Source: Dechloromonas hortensis
Lineage (GTDB): Bacteria > Pseudomonadota > Gammaproteobacteria > Burkholderiales > Rhodocyclaceae
Assembly (NCBI RefSeq): GCF_009469765.1
Contig: NZ_SSSQ01000002.1
Location: 248,001-312,000, forward strand
Length of the DNA stretch: 64,000 nucleotides
Reading direction: 5' to 3'
Part shown: positions 9,401 to 16,897 of the stretch, one piece after another
Layout of the letters: the number at the start of each line of letters is the position of its first letter
Position numbering within the stretch: the first letter of the stretch is position 1
Position numbers and translations under genes: made by a program
Notes under the pieces: model-generated
Database searches by the model: none
What the model was told of the DNA's origin: nothing
What the model saw: the letters and a program-made list of their open reading frames with translations, nothing else

Positions 9401-12400
9401 GCGGTAGCTCAGTCCGATTCGGTTGTCGACCCTGTGGAGAGCCTCGTGATGTTTATCGAGAGCGCCCTCTAGTGATTCAATCCTAGCTGCCACTACTTCC
9501 CGATTGCGCCTTACCTGGTTTGCGGGGTCCCCATTAAGTCGGAAATATTCTTCAAGTTGTTCCCGCACTGAACGAATGATTGGCAGTCTGTCACGATTAA
9601 CGTCGTTAACGATGACGATACGGTTGCCTAACCCTTCGGCAACTAGCCGCTTGTGAACCACCTCGAGGGCTGCGTGTTTTTGGCAGACGATGAGTAGGCT
9701 TCGCTTTTGACCGATGGCATCACTCACCATGTTTACGATGGTTTGACTCTTGCCAGTTCCGGGAGGGCCTTCAATTAGTAAGCCAGGACTCTTTCGTGCG
9801 AGAAGTACCGCTTCTTCTTGGGAAGGGTCGCTGTTGACTGTGAAGTAGCGCTCAATTTCACGAGGTTTTGTGCTCGTTTCGGACTCAATGGGGTTGCTGT
9901 TTAGTCTCAGCGCAGTCTCAAGTCCTGTTCCTGCCGGTGGAAGTCCTTTCAGAAGCCGAATGTCTTCCCCGATTGCCTGACCCATGAAGGTCATGTGGAA
10001 GAGAACGGCAGAACATTCCAACTCAACCGTGTTAGCGGGAATCGAGGTCTTTGGTCCTGGCAACGAAATTAGCTTGCGAGACCGCGGCGTCGCCAAGGTA
10101 CCGAACTCATCGATGACATCGGCTGGGGTGAGGGCAGAACGACCAAGCAACTCTTCAGCCGTCTTTCGCCAAATCTTTGTTGTTTCTGGGCCGAGAATCG
10201 CGTCCAGAGCAGGATTCAGTCGAACTTCTTCGCGCTCGCCGTCGAATGCAACGGTCACATTGCCTATGGTCCCGACTTCGTGATGGAGGCGTACCGGCCA
10301 GAGCAGCAAAGGTGCGATGCGGGTTGCGGTGTTGTTTTTTCCATCCTTGGCCAGTAAGAAAGGAAAGCCAAGATACAACCCGTCGATACCAGTGTCTCGC
10401 TTATAGAGCTGGGTATGCCTCTCCAGACTTTGCAAGCGAACCCTGGTAGTGCCTTCAGGACGGTTAAGAGCTGTTGGGTCCAGAGGGACCGTTTGAGTAT
10501 TGCGCTGCAGAATGTGGTTTAGGACGCCAGAAGCCTCAACTCTAGGTGTTCCAAGTTCTGTGAGGTCCACACGAGGGGTGCTCTTTCCAATTGTCATTCG
10601 GACCAAGGGGCCTCGTAAGACGGCTGAGACAACCTTCTTCTCAAAGAACTCAAGAATCTGCGAGATGTACTGCTGCTTCTGGGGCTCCTGCCATTGTTCC
10701 TTTGGTACTGAGAGTAGGGCCAAGGCTTTCGCCAGGGGCATTCGTTTCTCGAGCCTGAACTCGTCAGCCCACTTATTAAGCTCGGCGTTACTGCAACTGG
10801 CAAATCCTTCAATTCGTTCTGCGACGAGCTGCAGAATCTCGCCACGTGGCCATTTGACGGTATCCCGCGCTGCCGCCTCATCAAACTGATGGACGCCATG
10901 CAAGCTCGCCAGGGCCCTGGCTTCTTCGACAATAGCGTCACAGGACCTGAATTGGCTAATAGCAGCACTCAGTAGGACGATAAGGTCTTCTTCGGTGACA
11001 GTGCGTCGCTCAATCAGCGATAGCAATCCATGATGTTCAGTGTCGGGTAGTAGCTTACGACGTTCGTCCCACTCGACGGCCAGTCGAGCTCTTGAGGTGC
11101 TCAGAAGGTTGATACGAAGGGTATCTTCATCAAGGTCAATGGAGAGGGACTGGGCACGGTGTCGTACGACTTCACCTCGCTGTTTTAGCTTGAGGAGCCA
11201 GTTGTCAGTGCCCAGCTGCTCCAGCATCTCTGGAACTGGCCCGGTGATGAGTTCATAACCCTCAATTGGCTCCGTTAAGAGCCACTTCGGTGAAACGATA
11301 TTGCCGCGGAAAATCGGCGGCATTTCAGAATTGAGAATTTTCAGCGCAACAAGAAGGCGGAAATCCTCATCTAAGGATTCGTGCCTCACGATGCGCCGCA
11401 ATCCGGCGAGAAGCTGAGATGTAAAGTTGGCGTCTTGAGCCCATGTGGTCAGGCTCCCCTTTGTGAGCTGTTCCCGAGCCTCGTCCCAATGACTGCCCTC
11501 AGCGGCTGCCAGAGCATAGTTTTGAGGGGTGTAGAAGGGCATCCCACCTAGAGTGATTGATGGGCCTTGCTCGATGCCAGGGGTAGAACTTGGCCAAAAA
11601 GGGGCTTCTGGTGACTTGCCCTCTAGCCAGGCTTGCACGTCATTCCAATGCCAGCGATGCACACGGTCCCGGGCCAGCAGGCCTCGGAACAAAAGTGTCA
11701 GCTCTGGGGGGAGGTCATTTGGCAAGGGAACGCCACTTGCCAGCACATGAATTAGGAAGGCTTGTTGATTGACCCCTTCAAAGCAGGCCCCCCCAGTAAT
11801 TTGTTCCAGAAGGACAATACCAAGGCTCCACCAGTCTGATGCAGCGGCAACGCCGCCAGCTACAGCCTCTGGTGCCGTGTAACGGGTGATTTCCAGCGGC
11901 GCAACGATGTCTAGGTCAGATACGGATAGGCGAGCAGAGCCGAAGCTGCTGATGACCAAGTCTAAAGGGTCTTTGTTGCGAACAAGTAGAGTGCCAGGGC
12001 GTAAGTCACGATGCCGCAGCCCGACTTCGGCGAGAGCATCCAGCGCACGACCCAGTTCATAAACAATGCGACGAATGGCTGCGGTGTCGTGAACCACGAT
12101 TCCGAGGTCTGCCAAACTTCCACCTGTCAGTTCTTCGGTGACCTCAAAGGCCCGCTCGTTCCAGCGTCCTGTTGCGTATATTTCGGCGACGTGCTCTCTG
12201 GATATACGTTTCAGGGCGTCATAAACAGTCGCATCGGGTTCAGCCCCATGGCAGTAAAGCGTCAGCACACCGCGGCGGTCTGATGCCTCCTCTTCGACCA
12301 GGTAGCGCTCGCGTAGTCCATCGGCGCTACTGATTTGACGGAGTACGTGCCACCCAGCAATCACCGTTTTATCCCCGGAAGAAGGTGGTGGTTCTACTGG

Positions 12401-12700
12401 AGCTTCACAGGGTGGGGCAGTTGCAGCATCGGCGCCACATGCCGAGCACATTAAGTCACCATCTTCCATGGTGTGCCCATTGGCACATAGAAGACCTGAG
12501 CTAGTTGGAGGTAGTGTGGAAAGAGAGGGGGACTCGATGGGCACCACTTGAGCAGGTCGCCAACCGGCGGGGCGAATTGGCTCCGCCACCAAGCTCCAGT
12601 TGCACCTCTCTGTACCGACATCGCCTTCACAGAACAGCTCGTGCAACGAGCGTTCAGTGTGACAGTGGGGGCAGTACCGAATCAATGTGTTGTTTTGCAT
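6413..12700 (-). CDS. Zinc-ribbon / pseudokinase / SF1 helicase / PD-(D/E)XK nuclease fusion
   Basis: This is a 2,095-residue multidomain protein. Two Cys zinc ribbons (CPHC at 10-13, second pair near 71-92) are followed by a Ser/Thr kinase fold at about 115-380. HRD is kept at 230-232, but DFG is SFG at 252-254 and no VAIK lysine is visible, so it is probably a pseudokinase. After a long linker comes a COG1112/DUF4011-type SF1 helicase with Walker A GPPGTGKS at 978-985 and D1642-E1643 (YDEASQ), plus the late motifs QGDERD and NVAVTRSR. The C-terminus resembles the Vsr/MTES_1575 nuclease with D2016 and E2032-C-D2034. Mokosh systems also join a COG1112 helicase to a kinase, but their nuclease is a PLD (HKD) domain, which I do not find. 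The gene overlaps the radical SAM gene by 19 bp. Confidence 0.9.
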   Translation of the reverse strand: MQNNTLIRYCPHCHTERSLHELFCEGDVGTERCNWSLVAEPIRPAGWRPAQVVPIESPSLSTLPPTSSGLLCANGHTMEDGDLMCSACGADAATAPPCEAPVEPPPSSGDKTVIAGWHVLRQISSADGLRERYLVEEEASDRRGVLTLYCHGAEPDATVYDALKRISREHVAEIYATGRWNERAFEVTEELTGGSLADLGIVVHDTAAIRRIVYELGRALDALAEVGLRHRDLRPGTLLVRNKDPLDLVISSFGSARLSVSDLDIVAPLEITRYTAPEAVAGGVAAASDWWSLGIVLLEQITGGACFEGVNQQAFLIHVLASGVPLPNDLPPELTLLFRGLLARDRVHRWHWNDVQAWLEGKSPEAPFWPSSTPGIEQGPSITLGGMPFYTPQNYALAAAEGSHWDEAREQLTKGSLTTWAQDANFTSQLLAGLRRIVRHESLDEDFRLLVALKILNSEMPPIFRGNIVSPKWLLTEPIEGYELITGPVPEMLEQLGTDNWLLKLKQRGEVVRHRAQSLSIDLDEDTLRINLLSTSRARLAVEWDERRKLLPDTEHHGLLSLIERRTVTEEDLIVLLSAAISQFRSCDAIVEEARALASLHGVHQFDEAAARDTVKWPRGEILQLVAERIEGFASCSNAELNKWADEFRLEKRMPLAKALALLSVPKEQWQEPQKQQYISQILEFFEKKVVSAVLRGPLVRMTIGKSTPRVDLTELGTPRVEASGVLNHILQRNTQTVPLDPTALNRPEGTTRVRLQSLERHTQLYKRDTGIDGLYLGFPFLLAKDGKNNTATRIAPLLLWPVRLHHEVGTIGNVTVAFDGEREEVRLNPALDAILGPETTKIWRKTAEELLGRSALTPADVIDEFGTLATPRSRKLISLPGPKTSIPANTVELECSAVLFHMTFMGQAIGEDIRLLKGLPPAGTGLETALRLNSNPIESETSTKPREIERYFTVNSDPSQEEAVLLARKSPGLLIEGPPGTGKSQTIVNMVSDAIGQKRSLLIVCQKHAALEVVHKRLVAEGLGNRIVIVNDVNRDRLPIIRSVREQLEEYFRLNGDPANQVRRNREVVAARIESLEGALDKHHEALHRVDNRIGLSYRVLLGELIKLEAPRTPLDVPSLRPILVKLNVGELASLEEELAPLARYWLPARFEGSALNNLVPFTPDQATISDFSKSFEAFSKAEALRAVVITTRQASFEVDDPTPHRTWLGAYGNEVLGLSDHQRVLLARWLPLFRSTDGSAFAGDKLIAELTQIRDALSTCREADYDSSMSPSLSRVPVEKLQEALTLANEALVPTSFFGKLNPFRAIRKRKLVQFLISLSDRGTPERFAALVASASLELRWRPLRAELEEIHRKLHLPDLEAGSGPTLLKTASVSLGLLQQTATYASHLSSAPWQERMDTAALAGSRDVVMRLFAEFDAAFARCEARLDSVKALKQLESWITPEWFVACSTAIAKNQANAPLIHPIEAALPSLSAYQYFRGRAQHLSELAATVFISLRSKEANLDAISTGKLENEVRRILNREARLGWKHSLQQSVPELTLERTELESKINTLEKLDVEMRLLNRELLKNDFDTQAIRPRREWEDITRLSGQRSRRLREFIDLGGNLGLMKLRPVWLMNPDVASRVLPLKAAMFDTVIYDEASQMPVEFALPSLFRAKVTVVSGDEKQMPPTAFFTSKLESDEANIFDGEMPNEDATDEERDSFDETWNRREIKDCPDLLQLARTCMPNTRLKIHYRSAFRELIGYSNAAFYGNDLSVPVRHPDSVVLSSKPIEMIRVDGIYQEQTNPIEAAKVVEILAELWELDYDKRPSVGVVTFNRKQADLIEEALELRAQNDFAFREAYRLESERHEDGEDMGVFVKNVENVQGDERDIIIFSSTFGRNKQGSFIRNFGVLGQKGGERRLNVAVTRSRKKVIMVTSMPIAEISDLLTTRHPPSTPRDFLQGYMEYARAISSGELSFANTLLSRMTVLRETSTSALMKRADDGFYHSVGEYIHTLGHKVKVTEEGDAFAVDYAIEHPETGLFALGIECDAPRHPLLGFARAREVWRTKVLNRAIPVIHRVSSQDWYQDPEQERRRLLDAVSRAINMETAT

Positions 12701-13338
12701 AGCGATATGGGAGCTTCGGTTGTGTAGGCCGAGTGTCCGTCCTCAAGTAGCAATGTGCGGAGCTTGGCCATATCGCCTCGGGTTGGTATTCCGGCTAGCC
12801 AAACAGTCCCATCCTCATCGAACATGACGTCTAGCTGTTTGTTAGCATCCATGGAGCGATGTTCGTAGCTGGAGAACAGGGCTTCTCCCAGTGTCGTGAG
12901 GCAGTGCAAACGCTGGTTGTCGCTACCACGCAAGGTTTTCGATTGCGGAGCGGATTCTAAGAAAGGGTCGGTTACCAAGGCGTCAATCATGCCGTGCCAA
13001 GACCGCTGGTTCTCAAGCAAGGTCTCGAACGGATAGCCTGAAAACACCAGTATATTGGTGTCGAACTTGTCTCTGAGTGTCTGAAGGAGCGATGCCAAGC
13101 CAAGAGGTTGGTCAAATGGCTCGCCTCCTGAGATGGTTACCCCGTCGCATTCAGCCAGCCAGGGTCTAATGTTCTCAACCAACTCTTCAGCGGTGACCTC
13201 ACCTTGCGCAGTTCGCCAGGTGTCGGTCGATATACATCCTGGGCAACGGATGGAGCACCCTTGGAACCAGATTCCCACCCGTCGTCCCGGTCCAAGCGTT
13301 GTCACTGGGTAGTGGATACGTGAGATAGCCAACTGCAT
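12682..13338 (-). CDS. NrdG-like radical SAM protein (4Fe-4S activase type)
   Basis: The 218-residue protein has the radical SAM cluster motif CxxxCxxC at C28, C32 and C35, and the SAM-binding SGGEP at 70-74. Size and motif spacing are those of small glycyl-radical activases (NrdG/PflA-like), which reductively cleave S-adenosylmethionine to make a 5'-deoxyadenosyl radical. No ribonucleotide reductase (NrdD) or other glycyl-radical enzyme gene is present in the window, so the usual partner is absent. It starts two bases after the AAA+ gene stops and overlaps the helicase gene by 19 bp, so it is an integral member of this operon. The substrate is unknown. It might modify an operon protein, a nucleotide or a host protein, but that is speculation. 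Confidence 0.88.
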   Translation of the reverse strand: MQLAISRIHYPVTTLGPGRRVGIWFQGCSIRCPGCISTDTWRTAQGEVTAEELVENIRPWLAECDGVTISGGEPFDQPLGLASLLQTLRDKFDTNILVFSGYPFETLLENQRSWHGMIDALVTDPFLESAPQSKTLRGSDNQRLHCLTTLGEALFSSYEHRSMDANKQLDVMFDEDGTVWLAGIPTRGDMAKLRTLLLEDGHSAYTTEAPISLCKTTH

Positions 13339-13340
13339 CG

Positions 13341-15173
13341 TTATTGCTTGGTGAGCATCAGTTTTCCTGGCTCAAGTCCTACCACTACAAATCCGTCGCC
13401 AGGCACTGCATCCAGGTCAAACAACGAGCGTGCGAGGGGATTGAGCAAGTGGGCTTCTACTTGGTTGCGAATCCCTCGGCCGCCATTAGATAAATCACAT
13501 AGACAGAGCATACGAAGGCTTTCCTTTGCTGATGCTGAAATTGTGATGTTTATGCCTTGTTGGCCAAGGTCGGCCAATACGCCCGTGACCATCTGCTCGA
13601 AAATCTCTACTGCGATTTCCTCACGAATAAAGTCAAAAACAATAATGTTTTCCCCAATTCGGTTCAGAATTTCAGGGCGATTTAGTACGAATTTGAAATG
13701 CCGGTCGATTTCCGACTCAACCCGCTCCTTGACAATGTTGTAGGGTTCCGTGGATGAGACATTGAGTACCCGCGACCCCGCTTCATTGGTCTTGTAAATC
13801 CCCAAGTTCGAGGTAAAGACAATGAGAGCTTCAGAAAAGTAAACGCGGTCCCCTCGGCCTGACGTTAAAACTCCGTCATCCAGGATTTGCAGGAACTTGT
13901 CCAACACCCTTGGATGGGCTTTTTCGATTTCGTCGAAAAGAACCACGCTAAAAGGTTTCTCCCGAATGGCGTTTGTAAGTTCGCCGCCGGCGTCATAGCC
14001 TACATATCCGGGAGGCGCACCAATTAGTCGTTGGTCGGAGTGCTCTGCGCTGAATTCCGACATGTCGAACCGGATATATGCACTTTCGTCTCCGAACAGC
14101 AGGCTGGTAATGGTCTTGGCGAGCTCTGTCTTGCCAACGCCTGTGGGGCCCGCCAGAAAAGCTACGCCCCTAGGGCGACCTCCTCGTCTATTGCCGCCAA
14201 CACCCGTCATTGCACGTTTGACCATGTCGAGCATGTGAACTACGGCCTCCTGCTGACCCTTGACCCGCTGACGGACAACGGATTCGGCATTGCGTATCTT
14301 GTCGCGGTCGATTTTTAGCCAAGGGTCTTCGGTGACCCCTACTTTGTATCGCCTAACTGCATCTGCAACCTTATCGAGGGAAACTCCCTCGACTCGAGCT
14401 AAAAGCGCGATGGCATTCATATCTAGGAGGAGAAGCCCTTCCGTGCCATCGACAAACGCGTCTTCTGCTTTGTCGAGAACCTCCTGAGTAGCCCCCGAAG
14501 CTCCTTGAAGCGGTCGAAGTAATGCAGAGGCTAGGGCACGGCGGGCTGGGCCATCCGGTCGGGATATAGGAATGTGTCGAATTCGTGGATTGCCCACAAC
14601 AAGCCAGTCAGGAAGGTCACTTTCCTTTTCGACCACCCATACGATGGAATTAAAGAATGGCTTTCCATTTGGGCCTGCCGGGCGGTTGCGCGCCTTGTGA
14701 GAAAGCATAAGCGCGCGGGTGAAAAGTAAATGTTCTGCAGGAGTAAGGTCAGATGGACGTGTCACGAGCCTCGCGGCAAAGTCGATGACCAAAACGGAAG
14801 GAGCATCCTGCAATTCAACGAACTGCTCAATGAATGAAGATAGTGCGTCTGTGCCGCCTGCTGCACGCCCATTGGTGAGGATTAGCCCCACCTGCTTAAG
14901 CAATTCTTCAGAGGGGGTAGTGCTTTCGCCAATGCCCCCTAGGCAACTAAAGCCGTTAATAGGCTCATACAGGAAAGTATGACCATAGCCGAAACTGCGG
15001 AATGTCGAAGCTAGGCATTGCTGCAACGACTGTGCAGTAACTACCCCTGGCGCGACTTCTGCTGCTTGTAAATCGCGTACATTGCCTGAGAGCACAAACT
15101 GACTCTTAAGCGGTAAAAACCGCAGAAGGTCACGCTGCCATCTTGGCGCTTCATATTGGCTTTTGGCTGCCAT
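13341..15173 (-). CDS. ClpB-like AAA+ protein with degenerate N-terminal AAA domain
   Basis: The product is 610 residues. About 300 N-terminal residues resemble an AAA fold with a Walker-B-like hydrophobic strand (SVLVIDFAA) but no Walker A. The second half is a typical ClpA/ClpB D2 module: GPTGVGKT at 342-349, pore loop GYVGYDAGG, Walker B with D414-E415, sensor-1 TSN, and GGRGIR as the sensor-2 arginine. Such modules thread polypeptides through a hexameric pore, so an unfoldase or remodelling role is likely. There is no ClpP-binding loop that I can see and no M-domain coiled coil. It is the first gene of the operon, preceded by AAGGGAG six bases before the ATG. Confidence 0.88.
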   Translation of the reverse strand: MAAKSQYEAPRWQRDLLRFLPLKSQFVLSGNVRDLQAAEVAPGVVTAQSLQQCLASTFRSFGYGHTFLYEPINGFSCLGGIGESTTPSEELLKQVGLILTNGRAAGGTDALSSFIEQFVELQDAPSVLVIDFAARLVTRPSDLTPAEHLLFTRALMLSHKARNRPAGPNGKPFFNSIVWVVEKESDLPDWLVVGNPRIRHIPISRPDGPARRALASALLRPLQGASGATQEVLDKAEDAFVDGTEGLLLLDMNAIALLARVEGVSLDKVADAVRRYKVGVTEDPWLKIDRDKIRNAESVVRQRVKGQQEAVVHMLDMVKRAMTGVGGNRRGGRPRGVAFLAGPTGVGKTELAKTITSLLFGDESAYIRFDMSEFSAEHSDQRLIGAPPGYVGYDAGGELTNAIREKPFSVVLFDEIEKAHPRVLDKFLQILDDGVLTSGRGDRVYFSEALIVFTSNLGIYKTNEAGSRVLNVSSTEPYNIVKERVESEIDRHFKFVLNRPEILNRIGENIIVFDFIREEIAVEIFEQMVTGVLADLGQQGINITISASAKESLRMLCLCDLSNGGRGIRNQVEAHLLNPLARSLFDLDAVPGDGFVVVGLEPGKLMLTKQ

Positions 15174-15224
15174 TCTCGCTCCCTTAGTTCGAGCCCCAAT
15201 GTTCCAAGACAGGCTTGTCCATGC

Positions 15225-15260
15225 ATTATGACAAAAATACTTTCTTACGACTTATGGGTT
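15225..15260 (-). promoter_or_regulatory. Possible promoter of the AAA+/radical SAM/helicase operon
   Basis: On the minus strand a CATAAT hexamer (15,225-15,230) lies about 52 bases upstream of the AAA+ start codon in an A/T-rich patch. The expected -35 position is weak. This is the only good -10-like hexamer in the 200-bp gap, so the call rests on position. Confidence 0.3.
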
Positions 15261-15380
15261 TTCTTGAAACCTCAGTCTGGCCGTGCGCGCTTGATGGTGG
15301 AGAACTACTTCTTCAAGTGGAGACTCGTCGGTAATCAAACGACAGTCCAATTGTTGCGTGGCGGATGGAGTGGCGCAGCT

Positions 15381-16010
15381 TTATTGGTATTTCTTTGCGC
15401 CGCCCACAGTCATGCAATAGATTCCACCTTTAGGGCCGGTGCAAGTGAGCCCGCTGCCACAGGCGCAGCTTCCTCCTGAATGCATGCGATTTCTTAGGGA
15501 TGCGTCGTCCCTGCTGCCATGCCTGAAGTCCCAGGGAGGGGTGGGCTTCGACTCTTGCCAGAGACCTGCACGGCGACTGCGTGCTGCAATTTCAGCCTGG
15601 GCATATGCTGCGCGGTCAGTAGTCGATTGCTCTTTTTCGTATGCCTTGTAGTGCCACGCTAGTCCCATGCGAACCTGTGACAAGTTGGCATCCTGACCAC
15701 CAACAATGACTTTGCCTATTTCGCGGCCGTACCGGTCACGCTTGTTGGAGTCGACAACCACTGGTTTCCCAAAGACCAAGGCACTTAAACCATCTCTAGC
15801 GCGCTGGCCAAATGCTTGGGACTTTTCAGGAGCGTCAATTCCAGCTAAGCGAACTTTGTGTTGAGTATTTGAACTATCCAGAACGGTTATGGTGTCGCCA
15901 TCAGAGACACCGACAACGCTGGCACCGTAAGTTTCAGAAAGGGCAATTTCTGAAATGACAAAGAGGAGGGAAAAAAGCGATGCTTTAAAAGTTGCTTGGA
16001 TGGTTGGCAT
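15381..16010 (-). CDS. Exported staphylococcal nuclease (SNase)-like protein
   Basis: The 209-residue protein has a hydrophobic N-terminal signal sequence (about residues 8-26). The SNase OB-fold follows, with catalytic-site residues R54, D59 and E62 in the VRLAGIDAPE motif and R96 in RDRYGRE. The closing motif is GLW followed by PPWDFR. The C-terminal 30 residues form a small Cys-rich tail (CACG, then two more Cys) seen in a subset of proteobacterial SNases. The enzyme would hydrolyse DNA or RNA in the periplasm or outside the cell, with calcium. It is transcribed toward the AAA+ operon but is separated from it by about 200 bp, so it is probably an independent cargo gene rather than part of that system. 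Confidence 0.88.
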   Translation of the reverse strand: MPTIQATFKASLFSLLFVISEIALSETYGASVVGVSDGDTITVLDSSNTQHKVRLAGIDAPEKSQAFGQRARDGLSALVFGKPVVVDSNKRDRYGREIGKVIVGGQDANLSQVRMGLAWHYKAYEKEQSTTDRAAYAQAEIAARSRRAGLWQESKPTPPWDFRHGSRDDASLRNRMHSGGSCACGSGLTCTGPKGGIYCMTVGGAKKYQ

Positions 16011-16223
16011 ACGGTTATTTTTCTTAGGAATCGGTTTGCATGCAAGGCATTCTCGTATCTCTTTAGCTCCGCTTAGTAATTCACCTTCCCAGAGCCCCTA
16101 GACGCGGCAGCCCTCATTAACAAGGTCGCTCAATAGGTCATCAGCGTTTAGGTACCTTGCCTGCCTAACTTTGATTTGGCCAGTGATGTCTTGTGGGCAT
16201 ACAGTATTGCTTCTTCCTGTTTG

Positions 16224-16239
16224 CTGTATAAAATTACAG
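16224..16239 (+). promoter_or_regulatory. LexA (SOS) box
   Basis: The sequence is CTG-N10-CAG with an A/T-rich core (CTGTATAAAATTACAG), matching the LexA operator consensus closely. It ends 21 bases before the ATG of the zinc-ribbon gene and would cover a promoter there, so SOS induction of that gene is expected. Confidence 0.75.
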
Positions 16240-16260
16240 TATTCAATGAAGGAGCACACC

Positions 16261-16437
16261 ATGATTCGTATCGTCTGCCCTGGCTGCCACAGCCCACTTT
16301 CCAGTGCTGAGCTGGAGCAAGCCACTGTCGACGGGCACCTAAGCCTCGTCTGCCCCGAGTGCTCAATGGTTTTGCTAACCGAGCCGGTCGAAGAGCATGT
16401 GATTCAGGAACCAGAAGAGGCACTGGTGCATGCTTGA
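16261..16437 (+). CDS. 58-residue zinc-ribbon protein under LexA control
   Basis: A small protein with two CPxC knuckles (CPGC near residue 6 and CPEC near residue 35), giving a four-cysteine zinc ribbon, and an acidic tail. The ATG at 16,261 is preceded by AAGGAG with eight-base spacing. A longer in-frame reading from 16,171 would run through the LexA box and is rejected. The SOS operator directly upstream implies induction by DNA damage or single-stranded DNA. I do not recognise the family. It could be a small regulator or adaptor of a damage-induced function. No neighbour is close enough downstream to form an operon. Confidence 0.7.
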   Translation: MIRIVCPGCHSPLSSAELEQATVDGHLSLVCPECSMVLLTEPVEEHVIQEPEEALVHA

Positions 16438-16897
16438 ATCCTTGGCCCAGTTTGGGTCGGGTATAGGGCGGGTACCGACCCAAAACGGCCATAGCGGTTT
16501 CCCGAAAGTGGCCTGTCAGCCAAAATCTGCTTCAGCGAACAGGACTTCTCCGAAGCTGACGTTGCCGACCTCAGACAACCGGCCAGAAGCTGCCGGTCGA
16601 GTTAGTTATCTATTTTCAATCGGCAAAACGTACTCTGAGCCAGTTCGATGGCCGGTTTTCGGCGACCCGTTGACGACTAAACTGCCTCGCCACAGATTTT
16701 TTCTGCCCACATGTCCGACTTTTCGAGACGAAGGACGTCACAAATGCAGAAATCTCTGGAGCCATTAACGGGAACCGACGCCATATCAAAATCAATGTAT
16801 ATGGCTTGCTCTGTCATACTTCGGAAAAAATAACAACGTCATTATCGTTCTGCCTACTCCTCTTCTGACACAGGAACTCCGAGGACATTTCGAATTT
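16438..16897. other. Non-coding gap with repeat copy A
   Basis: This is 460 bases with no convincing gene. A 112-residue open frame across 16,430-16,768 has unnatural composition and coincides with the repeat. The stretch contains repeat copy A (16,476-16,594) and, just before the CHAT gene, an A/T-rich segment likely to hold its promoter. No precise promoter can be assigned. Confidence 0.6.
16476..16594 (+). repeat. Diverged 119-bp direct repeat, copy A
   Basis: It starts CGACCCAAA and ends ACCGGCCAGAAGCTGCC. It matches 18,832-18,950 in the same orientation and at exactly the same length, with both ends and the inner block GGTTTCCCGA well conserved. The pair brackets the CHAT gene. Confidence 0.65.

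Noticed and set aside
6413..12700. Assignment of the helicase fusion to Mokosh
   Set aside because: A COG1112 helicase with a kinase domain fits in part, but no HKD (PLD) nuclease motif was found, the C-terminus is Vsr-like, and the partner genes differ.
16430..16768. A 112-codon frame after the zinc-ribbon gene
   Set aside because: It spans repeat copy A, lacks a ribosome binding site and has no protein-like pattern.
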